Shown here: positions 17,663 through 25,989 of the stretch, one piece after another
Layout: each line of letters opens with the position of its first letter
How positions within the stretch are numbered: position 1 is the stretch's first letter
Source of the DNA: an uncultured Parabacteroides sp.
GTDB lineage: Bacteria > Bacteroidota > Bacteroidia > Bacteroidales > Tannerellaceae
Length of the DNA stretch: 64,000 nucleotides
Direction: 5' to 3'
Assembly (NCBI RefSeq): GCF_905196875.1
Contig: NZ_CAJJWO010000011.1
Span: 1-64,000, forward strand
Position numbers and translations under genes: made by a program
The notes under the pieces: generated by a model
The model's database searches: none
Seen by the model: the letters and a program-made list of their open reading frames with translations, nothing else
Told to the model about the DNA's origin: nothing

Positions 17663-18739
17663 ATGATCAAGATGATTTCCAATATAAGAAAAACGGTTTT
17701 ATTACTTGCCACCGGCTGCCTGGTCAGCACCGTTTCCGCTCAGCAGGGAACAGGGGGCAGAGAACGTAGCCAGTATAACAACAACCAGCAGCAACAGCGT
17801 GAATATCGTGAAGAACAACGTGATACGACAAAGACTAAAACGTCTTATCTCACTGTCTCCGGCGGCGTTGGCTCCTCTTCCTTACGCTATGATCTGAACT
17901 ATAAGATCGAGGGCTTTCAGGAAAAAGGCAACCGCGACAATAAACTCGGTTATGAAGTAGATATCCGTTACAGTTACTTTTTCAATCCGCACTGGGGGAT
18001 TGCTACCGGTGTAGGTATCTCCCGTTATGCCACCGTAGGCAGGCTAAGAGGCGATATGTCGGACGACAAATATATGAAGCTGGGCAACATGATCGATGAC
18101 GACGACTTCTCCGGTCACCCGCGTGAGTTCGAACTGCATGCCCGACTGAAGAGCCTGGAAGAAAAGCAAACAGCTTTTCTTCTGGATATACCTTTGATGG
18201 CAATGTACCAAACACGTTTTGATGAAGAAGAAAACTGGGGAATGTATGCCGGGTTGGGTGTTAAATTACAAATCCCTGTCCAGACAAAATACAAAGTACA
18301 GAGCAACACAGCCAGTGAACTGAATGTATCGGGATATTACCCACATATCCCGTCCGACGTGGGTTCTCCCTCCGAATCGCCCGTGCCTCATCATGGGTTC
18401 GGCACGATCAATGATCCGGGCAGCCAACTCGACTGGAGCGGCAAGAACAAACTGAAGTTAGGTGTAGCAGGAACGGCTGAGTTAGGTTTCCTGATATCAT
18501 TGAACGAAGACAGAGATATGGACTTGCTGCTGGGTGGCTATATCGACTATGGTTTTACCAACATGAAGAAGAAGAAAGACCAGGGTTTACTCTCCTCTCC
18601 TGCTTCTTATCATCCCGAAGGAAATAAGATCGTCGGGCAAGGTATCCCGTACAACGGCATGCTGAACTCAAATGTGACCGACAAAGTAAAAGTGATGTCG
18701 TTCGGTGTGAAATTAGGGTTACGATTCAAACTGAATTAA
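17663..18739 (+). CDS. Outer-membrane beta-barrel protein, partner of the preceding surface protein
   Basis: 358 residues. Signal peptide (R-K-T-V-L-L-L-A-T-G-C-L-V-S-T-V-S-A then Q-Q), a low-complexity Gln/Arg/Asn-rich linker (about 30-55), then alternating amphipathic strands. The C-terminus S-F-G-V-K-L-G-L-R-F-K-L-N is a classic barrel end with an aromatic near the terminus. It resembles the PorT/OmpW-like barrels annotated as outer membrane beta-barrel protein. Twelve bases after the large surface protein, it is probably cotranscribed and may help display or retain that protein (inference). A start at the fourth codon (17672) is equally possible. Confidence 0.75.
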   Translation: MIKMISNIRKTVLLLATGCLVSTVSAQQGTGGRERSQYNNNQQQQREYREEQRDTTKTKTSYLTVSGGVGSSSLRYDLNYKIEGFQEKGNRDNKLGYEVDIRYSYFFNPHWGIATGVGISRYATVGRLRGDMSDDKYMKLGNMIDDDDFSGHPREFELHARLKSLEEKQTAFLLDIPLMAMYQTRFDEEENWGMYAGLGVKLQIPVQTKYKVQSNTASELNVSGYYPHIPSDVGSPSESPVPHHGFGTINDPGSQLDWSGKNKLKLGVAGTAELGFLISLNEDRDMDLLLGGYIDYGFTNMKKKKDQGLLSSPASYHPEGNKIVGQGIPYNGMLNSNVTDKVKVMSFGVKLGLRFKLN

Positions 18740-18771
18740 AAGGCAGAAAACAGGACATTTGAGCCGCTGTG

Positions 18772-18793
18772 AAAATAGATGCGCATCTATTTT
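18772..18793. repeat. Perfect 22-bp palindrome
   Basis: AAAATAGATGC followed immediately by its reverse complement; the core GATGCGCATC recurs at 18800-18809. It lies in the 166-base gap between the convergent barrel and GH127 genes. There is no long T run, so it is a poor intrinsic terminator, though it could slow polymerase. Confidence 0.6.
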
Positions 18794-18824
18794 CGACGAG
18801 ATGCGCATCCATTTGAAAAAGCTG

Positions 18825-18904
18825 TTACTTCCCAGTACGACTACCAGTTCAAATTCTTTCTTTGCTTTTATAAGAGCATTGACAACCTGCATGGTTGTAG
18901 CCGG
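18825..18904 (-). pseudogene. Remnant of an S9/DPP-IV-type peptidase C-terminus
   Basis: Starting two bases after the GH127 stop, the minus strand reads P-A-T-T-M-Q-V-V-N-A-L-I-K-A, then K-K-E-F-E-L-V-V-V-L-G-S-N-S. That closely resembles the region before the catalytic His in dipeptidyl peptidase IV family proteins (T-M-x-x-V-N-A-L-I-K-A, F-E-L-x-V-x-P-G). There is no start, and no catalytic Ser, Asp or His is retained. The abrupt join to a healthy GH127 gene suggests that a deletion or insertion removed the rest of the peptidase. Confidence 0.5.
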
Positions 18905-18905
18905 T

Positions 18906-21302
18906 CTATTCTATAGCCCATTCAAAAAGGCCGGCAGAGTTTTTTTCCGGTTGTACCACTTCCAATTTAACTGCTGAAGTTTTTACCGGTTTAAAACGAA
19001 CGGTATTGGGCTCTCCTTTAGCTACTCCGTATCGAGTGGAGTTTTCCACAGGTTGCCAGTTACCGGAAGCATCCCTATAATAAATTTTCCAGCTTTGTGG
19101 GATACGGCATCCGCCCCAGGGAGCATCGTCATACCAATAAATAGTACTGGCAGAGACTTCCTGTGGTTGTTCAAACTCGTATGCAATCCATTCGGTAGTA
19201 CCTTCCTGTGGCCACCAATGATAATAAGGGGCGGTACGATCGTTTTCATCCTTAGGGGTCAGGCCGTCATGGATAGCGGAAATCGATTTCACCATATGAG
19301 ACGCTGTGATCTTTGCTTTTGAAGCGATCGTCGGAGGCATTACCGGGCGGGTTGCACTTACATCCTGTGGCAACCAAACGGACATTTCACCGGTACCGCG
19401 ATGTGCCCAGGCATAATAAGGGATCATGGTCAGGGTGACATCTTTTGTAACCAGACGGCCTGTTTCGTCGTAACCCAGCGTTTGAGCCTGCGTTTTCAGT
19501 TCGTCAATACCATACAGAAGTTCCGGTTTACGTTCTACGGTGAATTCCGGTTTACGATTCATAAAAACACTCAATACACTGAAGTCGTTATCGGGCCATT
19601 CGGCACAGTAAACGAGCGGGCCGCGTTCGACAGATATTTTACCCCGGTCGGCTTCTACTTTCGAGTTGGCTTTTACTGTACGCGGTTCCATATCGAAATG
19701 AACTTCTACGACATCCCCTTTTTCCCACAGCCGGTTTATCGCGAAATAACCCTTATCTAAATTACTCTTGCATGTTTCCCCATTCACTTTTACCGAATAA
19801 TTCAATTGCTTATTATCAGTAAATGAATATAGATTGCTCGGAACGACTTCACCCTGTACCCAGCCCGGTATACGAATCTTTAAGGTGAAGTTTTGTTTTC
19901 CTTTCGGAGAAACGGATACACGAATATCACCGTCCCAGGGATATTCGGTAGTCTGGGCCAAGGTCACTTTCTTTCCTTCTACATTCAGCTCAGATGTGTT
20001 ACTCATAAACAGATTGACATATACATCCTTATTATGTACGGCATAAACATACCCGGGTAAAGAAGGAATAAAACGGCAGATATTAGACGGACAGCAGGCA
20101 CATCCAAACCAGGGTTGCCGCTGATGCTGACCGATAGATTCCAGCGGATTCGGATAGAAGAAACCGCCGCCATCCAAAGATACACCGGAGATCAAACCGT
20201 TATACAGGGAACGTTCCAATACATCGTAATATTTAGACTCACCATGAAGGAGGAAGAGACGATAGTTCCAATACACGTTACCGATTGCCGCACAGGTCTC
20301 ACAATAGGCCGACATATTAGGCAACTCATAATTTTCACCGAATGCTTCGCCGTGGCTGGTGGCACCGATACCTCCGGTAACATACAATTTCCTGGTTACT
20401 ACATTATCCCATATTTTGTCAATGGCATGTACATATCCGGTATCACCGGTCAACGCGGCAACATCTGCCATCCCTGAATACATATAAGCAGCACGAACGG
20501 CATGACCGACAGCCTCATCCTGTTCTAAAACCGGCTTATGAGCCTGGCTGTAAGCATCGGTACGGGTGGTATATCCACGCTTATCGAGGAAGAACTTAGC
20601 CAAGTCGAGGTATTTCTGCTGGCCCGTGACCAGATACAATTTAGCCAGTGCCATTTCTGCTATCTGATGACCGGGAACGCGGACTACCTGTCCGGGCTTA
20701 TCCCCTATTTCCCGCTCCACACAATCGGCATACTTGATGGCGATGTTAAGGAAGTTCTTTTTTCCGGTGGCCTGATAATGGGCGATAGCACCCTCGATCA
20801 TGTGCCCCAGATTATAAAACTCATGGCTCAGGTCTTCCACCTTTTCCCAACGTTTACTTCCGGCCCATTCATGCGGATGCTCGGGATTCATGGTACGGGA
20901 AGTATATAAATATCCGTCGGGCTCCTGAGCAGCTGCAACTACGGTCAATACACTGTCGATATATTTAGCTAACTTTTTGTCCGGATAAGTTTGCATAGAA
21001 TAACTGGCACCTTCGATGGTTTTGTATACATCCGTATCGTCAAAAGCAAGGCCTTCCACTTTATAATCGCAACTTGGATGAGCGGCTTTATAAAAGTTAT
21101 CATAACGACCGGTTTCTTCACATTTGCTGAATGCCAGGGGTATTGTCACTTCACGACTGGCTTTCAGGCGTTGTCCCCAGAAACTGTCGGTTACTTTCAC
21201 GGAGGTGAACGGTACAGGCGTGATCGGATATCCTCCGTCATGCGTTTGTGCACTTCCCGCCAGACATAAGCCGGCCAGTGTTATTACCAGAATACTTTTC
21301 AT
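18906..21302 (-). CDS. GH127 family glycoside hydrolase (beta-L-arabinofuranosidase-like) with C-terminal lectin-like domain
   Basis: 798 residues with a signal peptide (cleavage about A-G-S-A-Q). The GH127/DUF1680 catalytic (alpha/alpha)6 barrel covers roughly residues 30-560. Active-site residues align with the characterised Bifidobacterium HypBA1: Glu335 and Cys337 in Y-C-E-T-C, and Cys403-Cys404 in C-A-C-C-P-S-N. In HypBA1 the equivalents hold zinc and supply the Cys nucleophile. The C-terminal ~150 residues (T-A-S-H, Y-H-W-W-P, W-I-A-Y-E-F) resemble an F5/8-type discoidin-like carbohydrate-binding domain. Likely periplasmic; it would release beta-L-arabinofuranose or a related sugar. It lies downstream of the second GH127 gene in one locus with SusC/D. 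Confidence 0.9.
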   Translation of the reverse strand: MKSILVITLAGLCLAGSAQTHDGGYPITPVPFTSVKVTDSFWGQRLKASREVTIPLAFSKCEETGRYDNFYKAAHPSCDYKVEGLAFDDTDVYKTIEGASYSMQTYPDKKLAKYIDSVLTVVAAAQEPDGYLYTSRTMNPEHPHEWAGSKRWEKVEDLSHEFYNLGHMIEGAIAHYQATGKKNFLNIAIKYADCVEREIGDKPGQVVRVPGHQIAEMALAKLYLVTGQQKYLDLAKFFLDKRGYTTRTDAYSQAHKPVLEQDEAVGHAVRAAYMYSGMADVAALTGDTGYVHAIDKIWDNVVTRKLYVTGGIGATSHGEAFGENYELPNMSAYCETCAAIGNVYWNYRLFLLHGESKYYDVLERSLYNGLISGVSLDGGGFFYPNPLESIGQHQRQPWFGCACCPSNICRFIPSLPGYVYAVHNKDVYVNLFMSNTSELNVEGKKVTLAQTTEYPWDGDIRVSVSPKGKQNFTLKIRIPGWVQGEVVPSNLYSFTDNKQLNYSVKVNGETCKSNLDKGYFAINRLWEKGDVVEVHFDMEPRTVKANSKVEADRGKISVERGPLVYCAEWPDNDFSVLSVFMNRKPEFTVERKPELLYGIDELKTQAQTLGYDETGRLVTKDVTLTMIPYYAWAHRGTGEMSVWLPQDVSATRPVMPPTIASKAKITASHMVKSISAIHDGLTPKDENDRTAPYYHWWPQEGTTEWIAYEFEQPQEVSASTIYWYDDAPWGGCRIPQSWKIYYRDASGNWQPVENSTRYGVAKGEPNTVRFKPVKTSAVKLEVVQPEKNSAGLFEWAIE

Positions 21303-21417
21303 GTCATTAGTTATTAAGTGTATATTTTTATACTTATTTTATTGTGGTGTAAAATTAACACCATACGATTAACTTTGTATCTGAAATGGTATGTTGTATA
21401 ACAGACATTTAAACTTT

Positions 21418-21453
21418 CAATGCAGGCATTGACCTCGCGTCAAGCCTGCATTG
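21418..21453 (-). terminator. Hairpin between the two GH127 genes
   Basis: Stem of 10 bp (21418-21427 with 21444-21453) continued by 5 bp across one bulged base, loop of 5. Only a short T-rich stretch follows on the minus strand, so it may attenuate rather than stop read-through. Confidence 0.45.
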
Positions 21454-21509
21454 TTTTCAAATCAAATACTTAATCTACAAAAAGTGTGTGTATAACAGTC
21501 TATGATGTT

Positions 21510-23963
21510 TTAGTTAACTTTCCATTCGATAACACCACCTGATTCGCCTTTCTGCAGGTTGATTACCAGTTTCAGACCGGAAGTTGTGACGGGTTCAAAG
21601 TCAACCGAATTGTAACAATCTTTCTTACAACCGTATTCACCTTTAGCCTTCACGTCTTTCCAGGTGCTTCCTTCCTTATATTGCACTTTCCAGTTGGCCG
21701 GGACACGGTAGTTACCATCGTAATGATCGAATTCAAGCCAGTAGACTTCTACATTCTTTACTGTTTCAGGCTGATTGAATACATATTCGATAGCTTCTTC
21801 CGAACCTGTCTTCAACCAGAAATAATGATAAGGCTTCGACATATCGTCCGAACTTTTGGGATCCCATTGATCATTGACTCCATAGCACCATTCACGACGT
21901 TCGATCGGCAAGCCGTCTTTCTGAATCGGTGCACTGACAATGGTAAATGACTGGGCACGGGAAGCAATACTCGGTTCCGGAGTCGGTTTTGCATAATCGG
22001 CGGACGCCGGGATCCACACTGCCATCTCCGCATTACCACGATTATTCCAGGTTGAGTAAGGGATCAAGCTGACCGGAACATCTTTCTCTGCAACCGTTCC
22101 GTCTGCATTACGATCCTGTTCTTTGGCAGTACCTTCAAGCTCTACGATACCATTCAGTTTATCTTTTACATATTTATAAGAAAAAGAATTATTATCCGGA
22201 ATATACTTATTAAACACATGTTTGTCAGGCATATCTACACCTTCAAGACAATAAACGACCGGGCCGCGTTCAATAGCCAACAAACCTTCGTCCGCTTTTA
22301 CTTTCTCATGTGCCTTGACACGGCGTATATCCATCGGCAAAGTCAGCTCGACAATATCCCCTGCATTCCACTGGCGGTCAATAGCTATATATCCCTCGTA
22401 AGTTTTACTTTTAACAGCTTTTCCATTTACAGAAACAGTATATTTATCTGCTTCCTTTGAAGTAAAGGTGTACAGGTCGCTTCCTGTGACAGGTTCGTTT
22501 TCCGCCCATCCCGGGATACGCAATTTTAATGCGAAGTCGGCTGGTTTCTGAGGAGTAACGGTCAGTTTCACTTTCCCTTCCCACGGGTATTCGGTAGCCT
22601 GATCCAATCCGATCTCATTTTCTCCGAGTTTAACAGAACTATTGCTGGCAATATACAAGTTCACAAAAACACTGTTTTCCTGTGTTGCATACATATACAT
22701 CGGAACAGAAGCCATAAAACGGGTTACATTTCCCGGACAGCAGGCACAACCGAACCAGGGAGCACGTTCGTGCTGCCCCATAGATTCCAGCGGATTATCA
22801 TAAAAGAATTTATCTCCGCTTAGAGAGACACCGGAGATCACACCATTATATAAAGCACGTTCCAGTACATCCACATATTTAGCATCACCGGTTGCCAGAA
22901 ACATGCGTTGGTTCCAGTAGACATTCGCGATAGAGGCGCATGTTTCGCAATAGGCGCTGTGATTATGCAATTCATATTCCGGCCCGAAACCTTCCCCCTG
23001 AGCCCTTGAACCGATACCGCCGGTGATATACAATTTCTTCGTTGCCATATTGTTCCAGATACGGCAGATGGCATTGAAGTAGGCAGAGTCTTTTGTCAAT
23101 GCAGCCACATCAGCCACCCCGGAATAAAGATAACCGGCACGTACGGCATGACCGACAATCTCCTCCTGTTGCAGGATAGGCATGTGATCCTGACTGTATG
23201 CATTCAGGCGATGACCATCGGTTCCACGTCCTGTTTCTTCCACGAAATAACGGGCCATATCCAGATATTTCTGATCGCCTGTAACTTTATACATCTTTGC
23301 CAGCCCCATTTCTACAATAGGATGTCCCGACGGCACATGTTTCTGTCCTTCTTTCGGGCCAAAGACTTCGCAAACCAGATCGGCATTTTTTATGGCAACG
23401 TCCAGTAACGAGCGTTTGCCGGTAGCCCGGTAATGGGCAACTGCCGCTTCGTATAGATGTCCGCAATTATAGAGTTCATGGCTATTCAGTTTCTCCCAGC
23501 GTTCTTTTCCCCACCAGCGCGATAATCTTTCGCATTTGTTCGTTACACAGGTAGTCAGATAACCATCCGGTTCCTGGGCGGCATCAATCAGTGTGATGAC
23601 ACTATCCAGATAGGCATCCAACTGAGGATCATATTTAACGGCCAGGGAATAAGAGGCTCCCTCAATGATCTTGTACGGATCGGTATCATCAAACGGGAAA
23701 TCGCCTTTGTGTTCGCCTTTGATAAGTCCGCCGGCAAGGGCAAAGTTATCGAAACGCCCGTTTAACTCACATTGTTTGAATGCAGACGGGATAGATACAG
23801 TCCGGTTTACTTCGATACGGGGAGCCCAGAAATTATCTGTCAGATGTACTTCAGTAAACGGGACCTCTACGATCGGTTCTGTGGATGTATATTTATCCGG
23901 AATAGACTGACAGGCAAACAAACCGATAATAGGGATCGATGTAAATAATAATTCTTTCAGCAT
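21510..23963 (-). CDS. GH127 family glycoside hydrolase, lipoprotein
   Basis: 817 residues. The N-terminus ends in a lipobox (I-G-L-F-A-C), so the enzyme is a lipoprotein, unlike its soluble neighbour. Same catalytic family: Glu340 and Cys342 in Y-C-E-T-C, Cys408-Cys409 in C-A-C-C-P-G-N. A C-terminal beta-sandwich of about 150 residues (Y-H-Y-F-W-L-K-T-G, W-K-V-Q-Y-K-E-G) again resembles a discoidin-type domain. The two genes are clear relatives but diverged well beyond a recent duplication. They probably act on different linkages or chain positions of the same arabinofuranose-containing glycan, one membrane-anchored and one free (inference). Confidence 0.9.
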   Translation of the reverse strand: MLKELLFTSIPIIGLFACQSIPDKYTSTEPIVEVPFTEVHLTDNFWAPRIEVNRTVSIPSAFKQCELNGRFDNFALAGGLIKGEHKGDFPFDDTDPYKIIEGASYSLAVKYDPQLDAYLDSVITLIDAAQEPDGYLTTCVTNKCERLSRWWGKERWEKLNSHELYNCGHLYEAAVAHYRATGKRSLLDVAIKNADLVCEVFGPKEGQKHVPSGHPIVEMGLAKMYKVTGDQKYLDMARYFVEETGRGTDGHRLNAYSQDHMPILQQEEIVGHAVRAGYLYSGVADVAALTKDSAYFNAICRIWNNMATKKLYITGGIGSRAQGEGFGPEYELHNHSAYCETCASIANVYWNQRMFLATGDAKYVDVLERALYNGVISGVSLSGDKFFYDNPLESMGQHERAPWFGCACCPGNVTRFMASVPMYMYATQENSVFVNLYIASNSSVKLGENEIGLDQATEYPWEGKVKLTVTPQKPADFALKLRIPGWAENEPVTGSDLYTFTSKEADKYTVSVNGKAVKSKTYEGYIAIDRQWNAGDIVELTLPMDIRRVKAHEKVKADEGLLAIERGPVVYCLEGVDMPDKHVFNKYIPDNNSFSYKYVKDKLNGIVELEGTAKEQDRNADGTVAEKDVPVSLIPYSTWNNRGNAEMAVWIPASADYAKPTPEPSIASRAQSFTIVSAPIQKDGLPIERREWCYGVNDQWDPKSSDDMSKPYHYFWLKTGSEEAIEYVFNQPETVKNVEVYWLEFDHYDGNYRVPANWKVQYKEGSTWKDVKAKGEYGCKKDCYNSVDFEPVTTSGLKLVINLQKGESGGVIEWKVN

Positions 23964-24114
23964 AACGCAAATATTTTGTTTTAGACTAATCGATAAATTT
24001 TGAATACAAAGAAAAATAATAAGAAACTCTTTCGATAGAAATATTGTCCATTAGAATAGCAGATTAGACTATTCTACCATTCTAATAGACTTATCCTACA
24101 CTATTGTTGTTGTT

Positions 24115-24290
24115 TTAAGGAACAAAAATAGGAGTCACACTCGCGTTCGGATTCTGTTCCATCTGATCATTATTGATTACTTCCTTCTCCGAGTACCCTG
24201 CAACAACATTTTAGCACGCGTTATATCTTCTACTACTTGCTCCTGTACCAGGAAAGATGTAGGATTTGTGGTCAGAAAGTCCTCGATACT
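24115..24290 (-). pseudogene. Decayed coding-like fragments between SusD and GH127
   Basis: The 408-base gap 23964-24371 holds no intact gene. On the minus strand two frames show protein-like text: one with D-F-L-T-T-N-P and V-V-E-D-I-T-R-A, and a shifted one with Y-S-E-K-E-V-I-N-N-D-Q-M-E-Q-N-P-N before a stop at 24115-24117. The E-V-x-N-N and Q-N-P text recalls SusD C-termini, but the assignment is weak. Confidence 0.2.
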
Positions 24291-24311
24291 TCTCTACTTG
24301 TAAACAGGCAC

Positions 24312-24357
24312 AAAAAAAACCGGGTGATGCCAGTATAAAGAAACAGCATCACCCGGT
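24312..24357 (-). terminator. Rho-independent terminator of the susC-susD operon
   Basis: Perfect 12-bp stem (24319-24330 with 24346-24357), 15-base loop, then eight T on the minus strand. It separates susCD from the GH127 genes transcriptionally. Confidence 0.85.
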
Positions 24358-24371
24358 ATACTAAAAGAAGA

Positions 24372-25967
24372 TTAATAACCAGGATTTTGATCGAGGTTGG
24401 GATTTGTTGTCAGGTCATCCAGATGGATTGGAAAGAGAGTAGCATAATTGCCGACCGGTTTATGATTAAACCAACTCTTCGTCTGGAATGTACCAAAGCG
24501 GATCATATCGATACGACGGCGGGCTTCACAGGCAAATTCCCAACTCCATTCGTCATATAGTCCACCAAACTTCACCGGAGTCTGATCGCCCTTATCGACG
24601 ATATTACCCTCTTCATCCAGAATGCCATATTGGATATGTGTATCGCCTTTCAGCCATTCAACTGTAACCTTTGCTTTTTCAGGATGATTTTGGAAAGCGC
24701 GTTCACGGATTTCCGATACCAGATCGACGGCTTCCTGTTCTTTCTGTCCAAGACGTAACAGGCATTCAGCCTTCATCAACAACACTTCTGTATAACGGAA
24801 ATAAGGGAAGTCATTACTTAAAGCACTCTTTGCTCCATTAGCTATTTCATATTTACCGACACGGTATCCGTCGAATGTATCGCTCTTATATAAGCTAGGT
24901 AATTTATTGACGTATTCAAAGACAACCTCATCGGCAGAATTCTTTTGAGGTCCCTGTAACCAGGTGTCATACAAACGCTGGTCGTCCGGATCATAACTGT
25001 TGATAAATTGCGGGTTAGCGCCACTGCCATTCCATGGACTGGCTTGCATATTATAAACTTTACGACTGTCTGTACTCAACCATTTCATGTGCATGCCAAA
25101 GACCGGACCATTCGGATCTGAAGGCAAATTATATACAGCATCATAAGGAACCGCAAAAATAGTTTCCACACAATTTTCATTATTTGTCTTAAAAATATCC
25201 CTATAAACAGGTTCCATAGAAAATAAACCGGATTCTATAATCCTATTACATTCTACCAATGCCTTATCATAAGCCGGTGTTCCGGTATACACTTCAGCAT
25301 TCAAATACATGCGAGCCAGTAAACAATGTGCCCCCCATTGTGTCAAACGTCCGTAAGTAGTTTTATCGACAGCTGTTGGCAAAAGAGGCAATACTTCATT
25401 TATTTCGTCAATAACAAAGTCGAATACTTCCTGACGGGATGATTGTGGGACCAGCTCATCCGAAAACTTCTTGGAAATAGGTACATTTCCATGTGTATCA
25501 CACAGAATAGAATACCATAATGCACGGATGGCACGTACTTCGGCCACAACATCGTCCATACTTTCCGGACGGAAGAAACCTTCTTCAGCCTTTTTCAATA
25601 TTTTATTGGCATTGTTGATACCCTTATAGCAATAAGACCAGGTTGTTTGAGGTTGTCCCTGTTGGTTAGTCCAAGTATGCATGTGCATTTTCTTATACAC
25701 ACCACCATCGTCCCAACCATTCGGACGTGTCGGAGTGACAATCGCATCTCCCGATTCCTCTTGTAAATCAAAATAACCATACCAGTCCATAATGAAACGA
25801 AGCGGAGAATAGGCGGTAGCCAGCAGTGCTACCTCATCATCGGTTGTCGGAACATAGTCCTCTTCGATAATCTCAGAAAAAGGTTCTTCATCCAGGTTGA
25901 AACAACTGTTCAAGGATAACATCAAACCGAAGCAAACGGCATATAAGCCATATTTATATTTTCTCAT
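24372..25967 (-). CDS. SusD/RagB family outer-membrane glycan-binding lipoprotein
   Basis: 531 residues. Signal peptide with lipobox (S-L-N-S-C, Cys22), then the SusD fold: N-terminal D-E-E-P-F-S, TPR-like helices including A-R-M-Y-L-N-A-E, and the C-terminal E-F-A-C-E-A-R-R-R-I-D-M-I-R-F-G. The terminal D-L-T-T-N-P-N-L-D-Q-N-P-G-Y is typical. SusD proteins cap the SusC transporter on the cell surface and bind the oligosaccharide. The gene starts 22 bases after the susC stop. Confidence 0.95.
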   Translation of the reverse strand: MRKYKYGLYAVCFGLMLSLNSCFNLDEEPFSEIIEEDYVPTTDDEVALLATAYSPLRFIMDWYGYFDLQEESGDAIVTPTRPNGWDDGGVYKKMHMHTWTNQQGQPQTTWSYCYKGINNANKILKKAEEGFFRPESMDDVVAEVRAIRALWYSILCDTHGNVPISKKFSDELVPQSSRQEVFDFVIDEINEVLPLLPTAVDKTTYGRLTQWGAHCLLARMYLNAEVYTGTPAYDKALVECNRIIESGLFSMEPVYRDIFKTNNENCVETIFAVPYDAVYNLPSDPNGPVFGMHMKWLSTDSRKVYNMQASPWNGSGANPQFINSYDPDDQRLYDTWLQGPQKNSADEVVFEYVNKLPSLYKSDTFDGYRVGKYEIANGAKSALSNDFPYFRYTEVLLMKAECLLRLGQKEQEAVDLVSEIRERAFQNHPEKAKVTVEWLKGDTHIQYGILDEEGNIVDKGDQTPVKFGGLYDEWSWEFACEARRRIDMIRFGTFQTKSWFNHKPVGNYATLFPIHLDDLTTNPNLDQNPGY

Positions 25968-25989
25968 GATATAATATGCGTTTTGTTAA

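Noticed and set aside
18772..18809. Palindrome and repeated GATGCGCATC as a terminator or attachment site
   Set aside because: No T run and no integrase or element boundary nearby; listed only as a palindrome.
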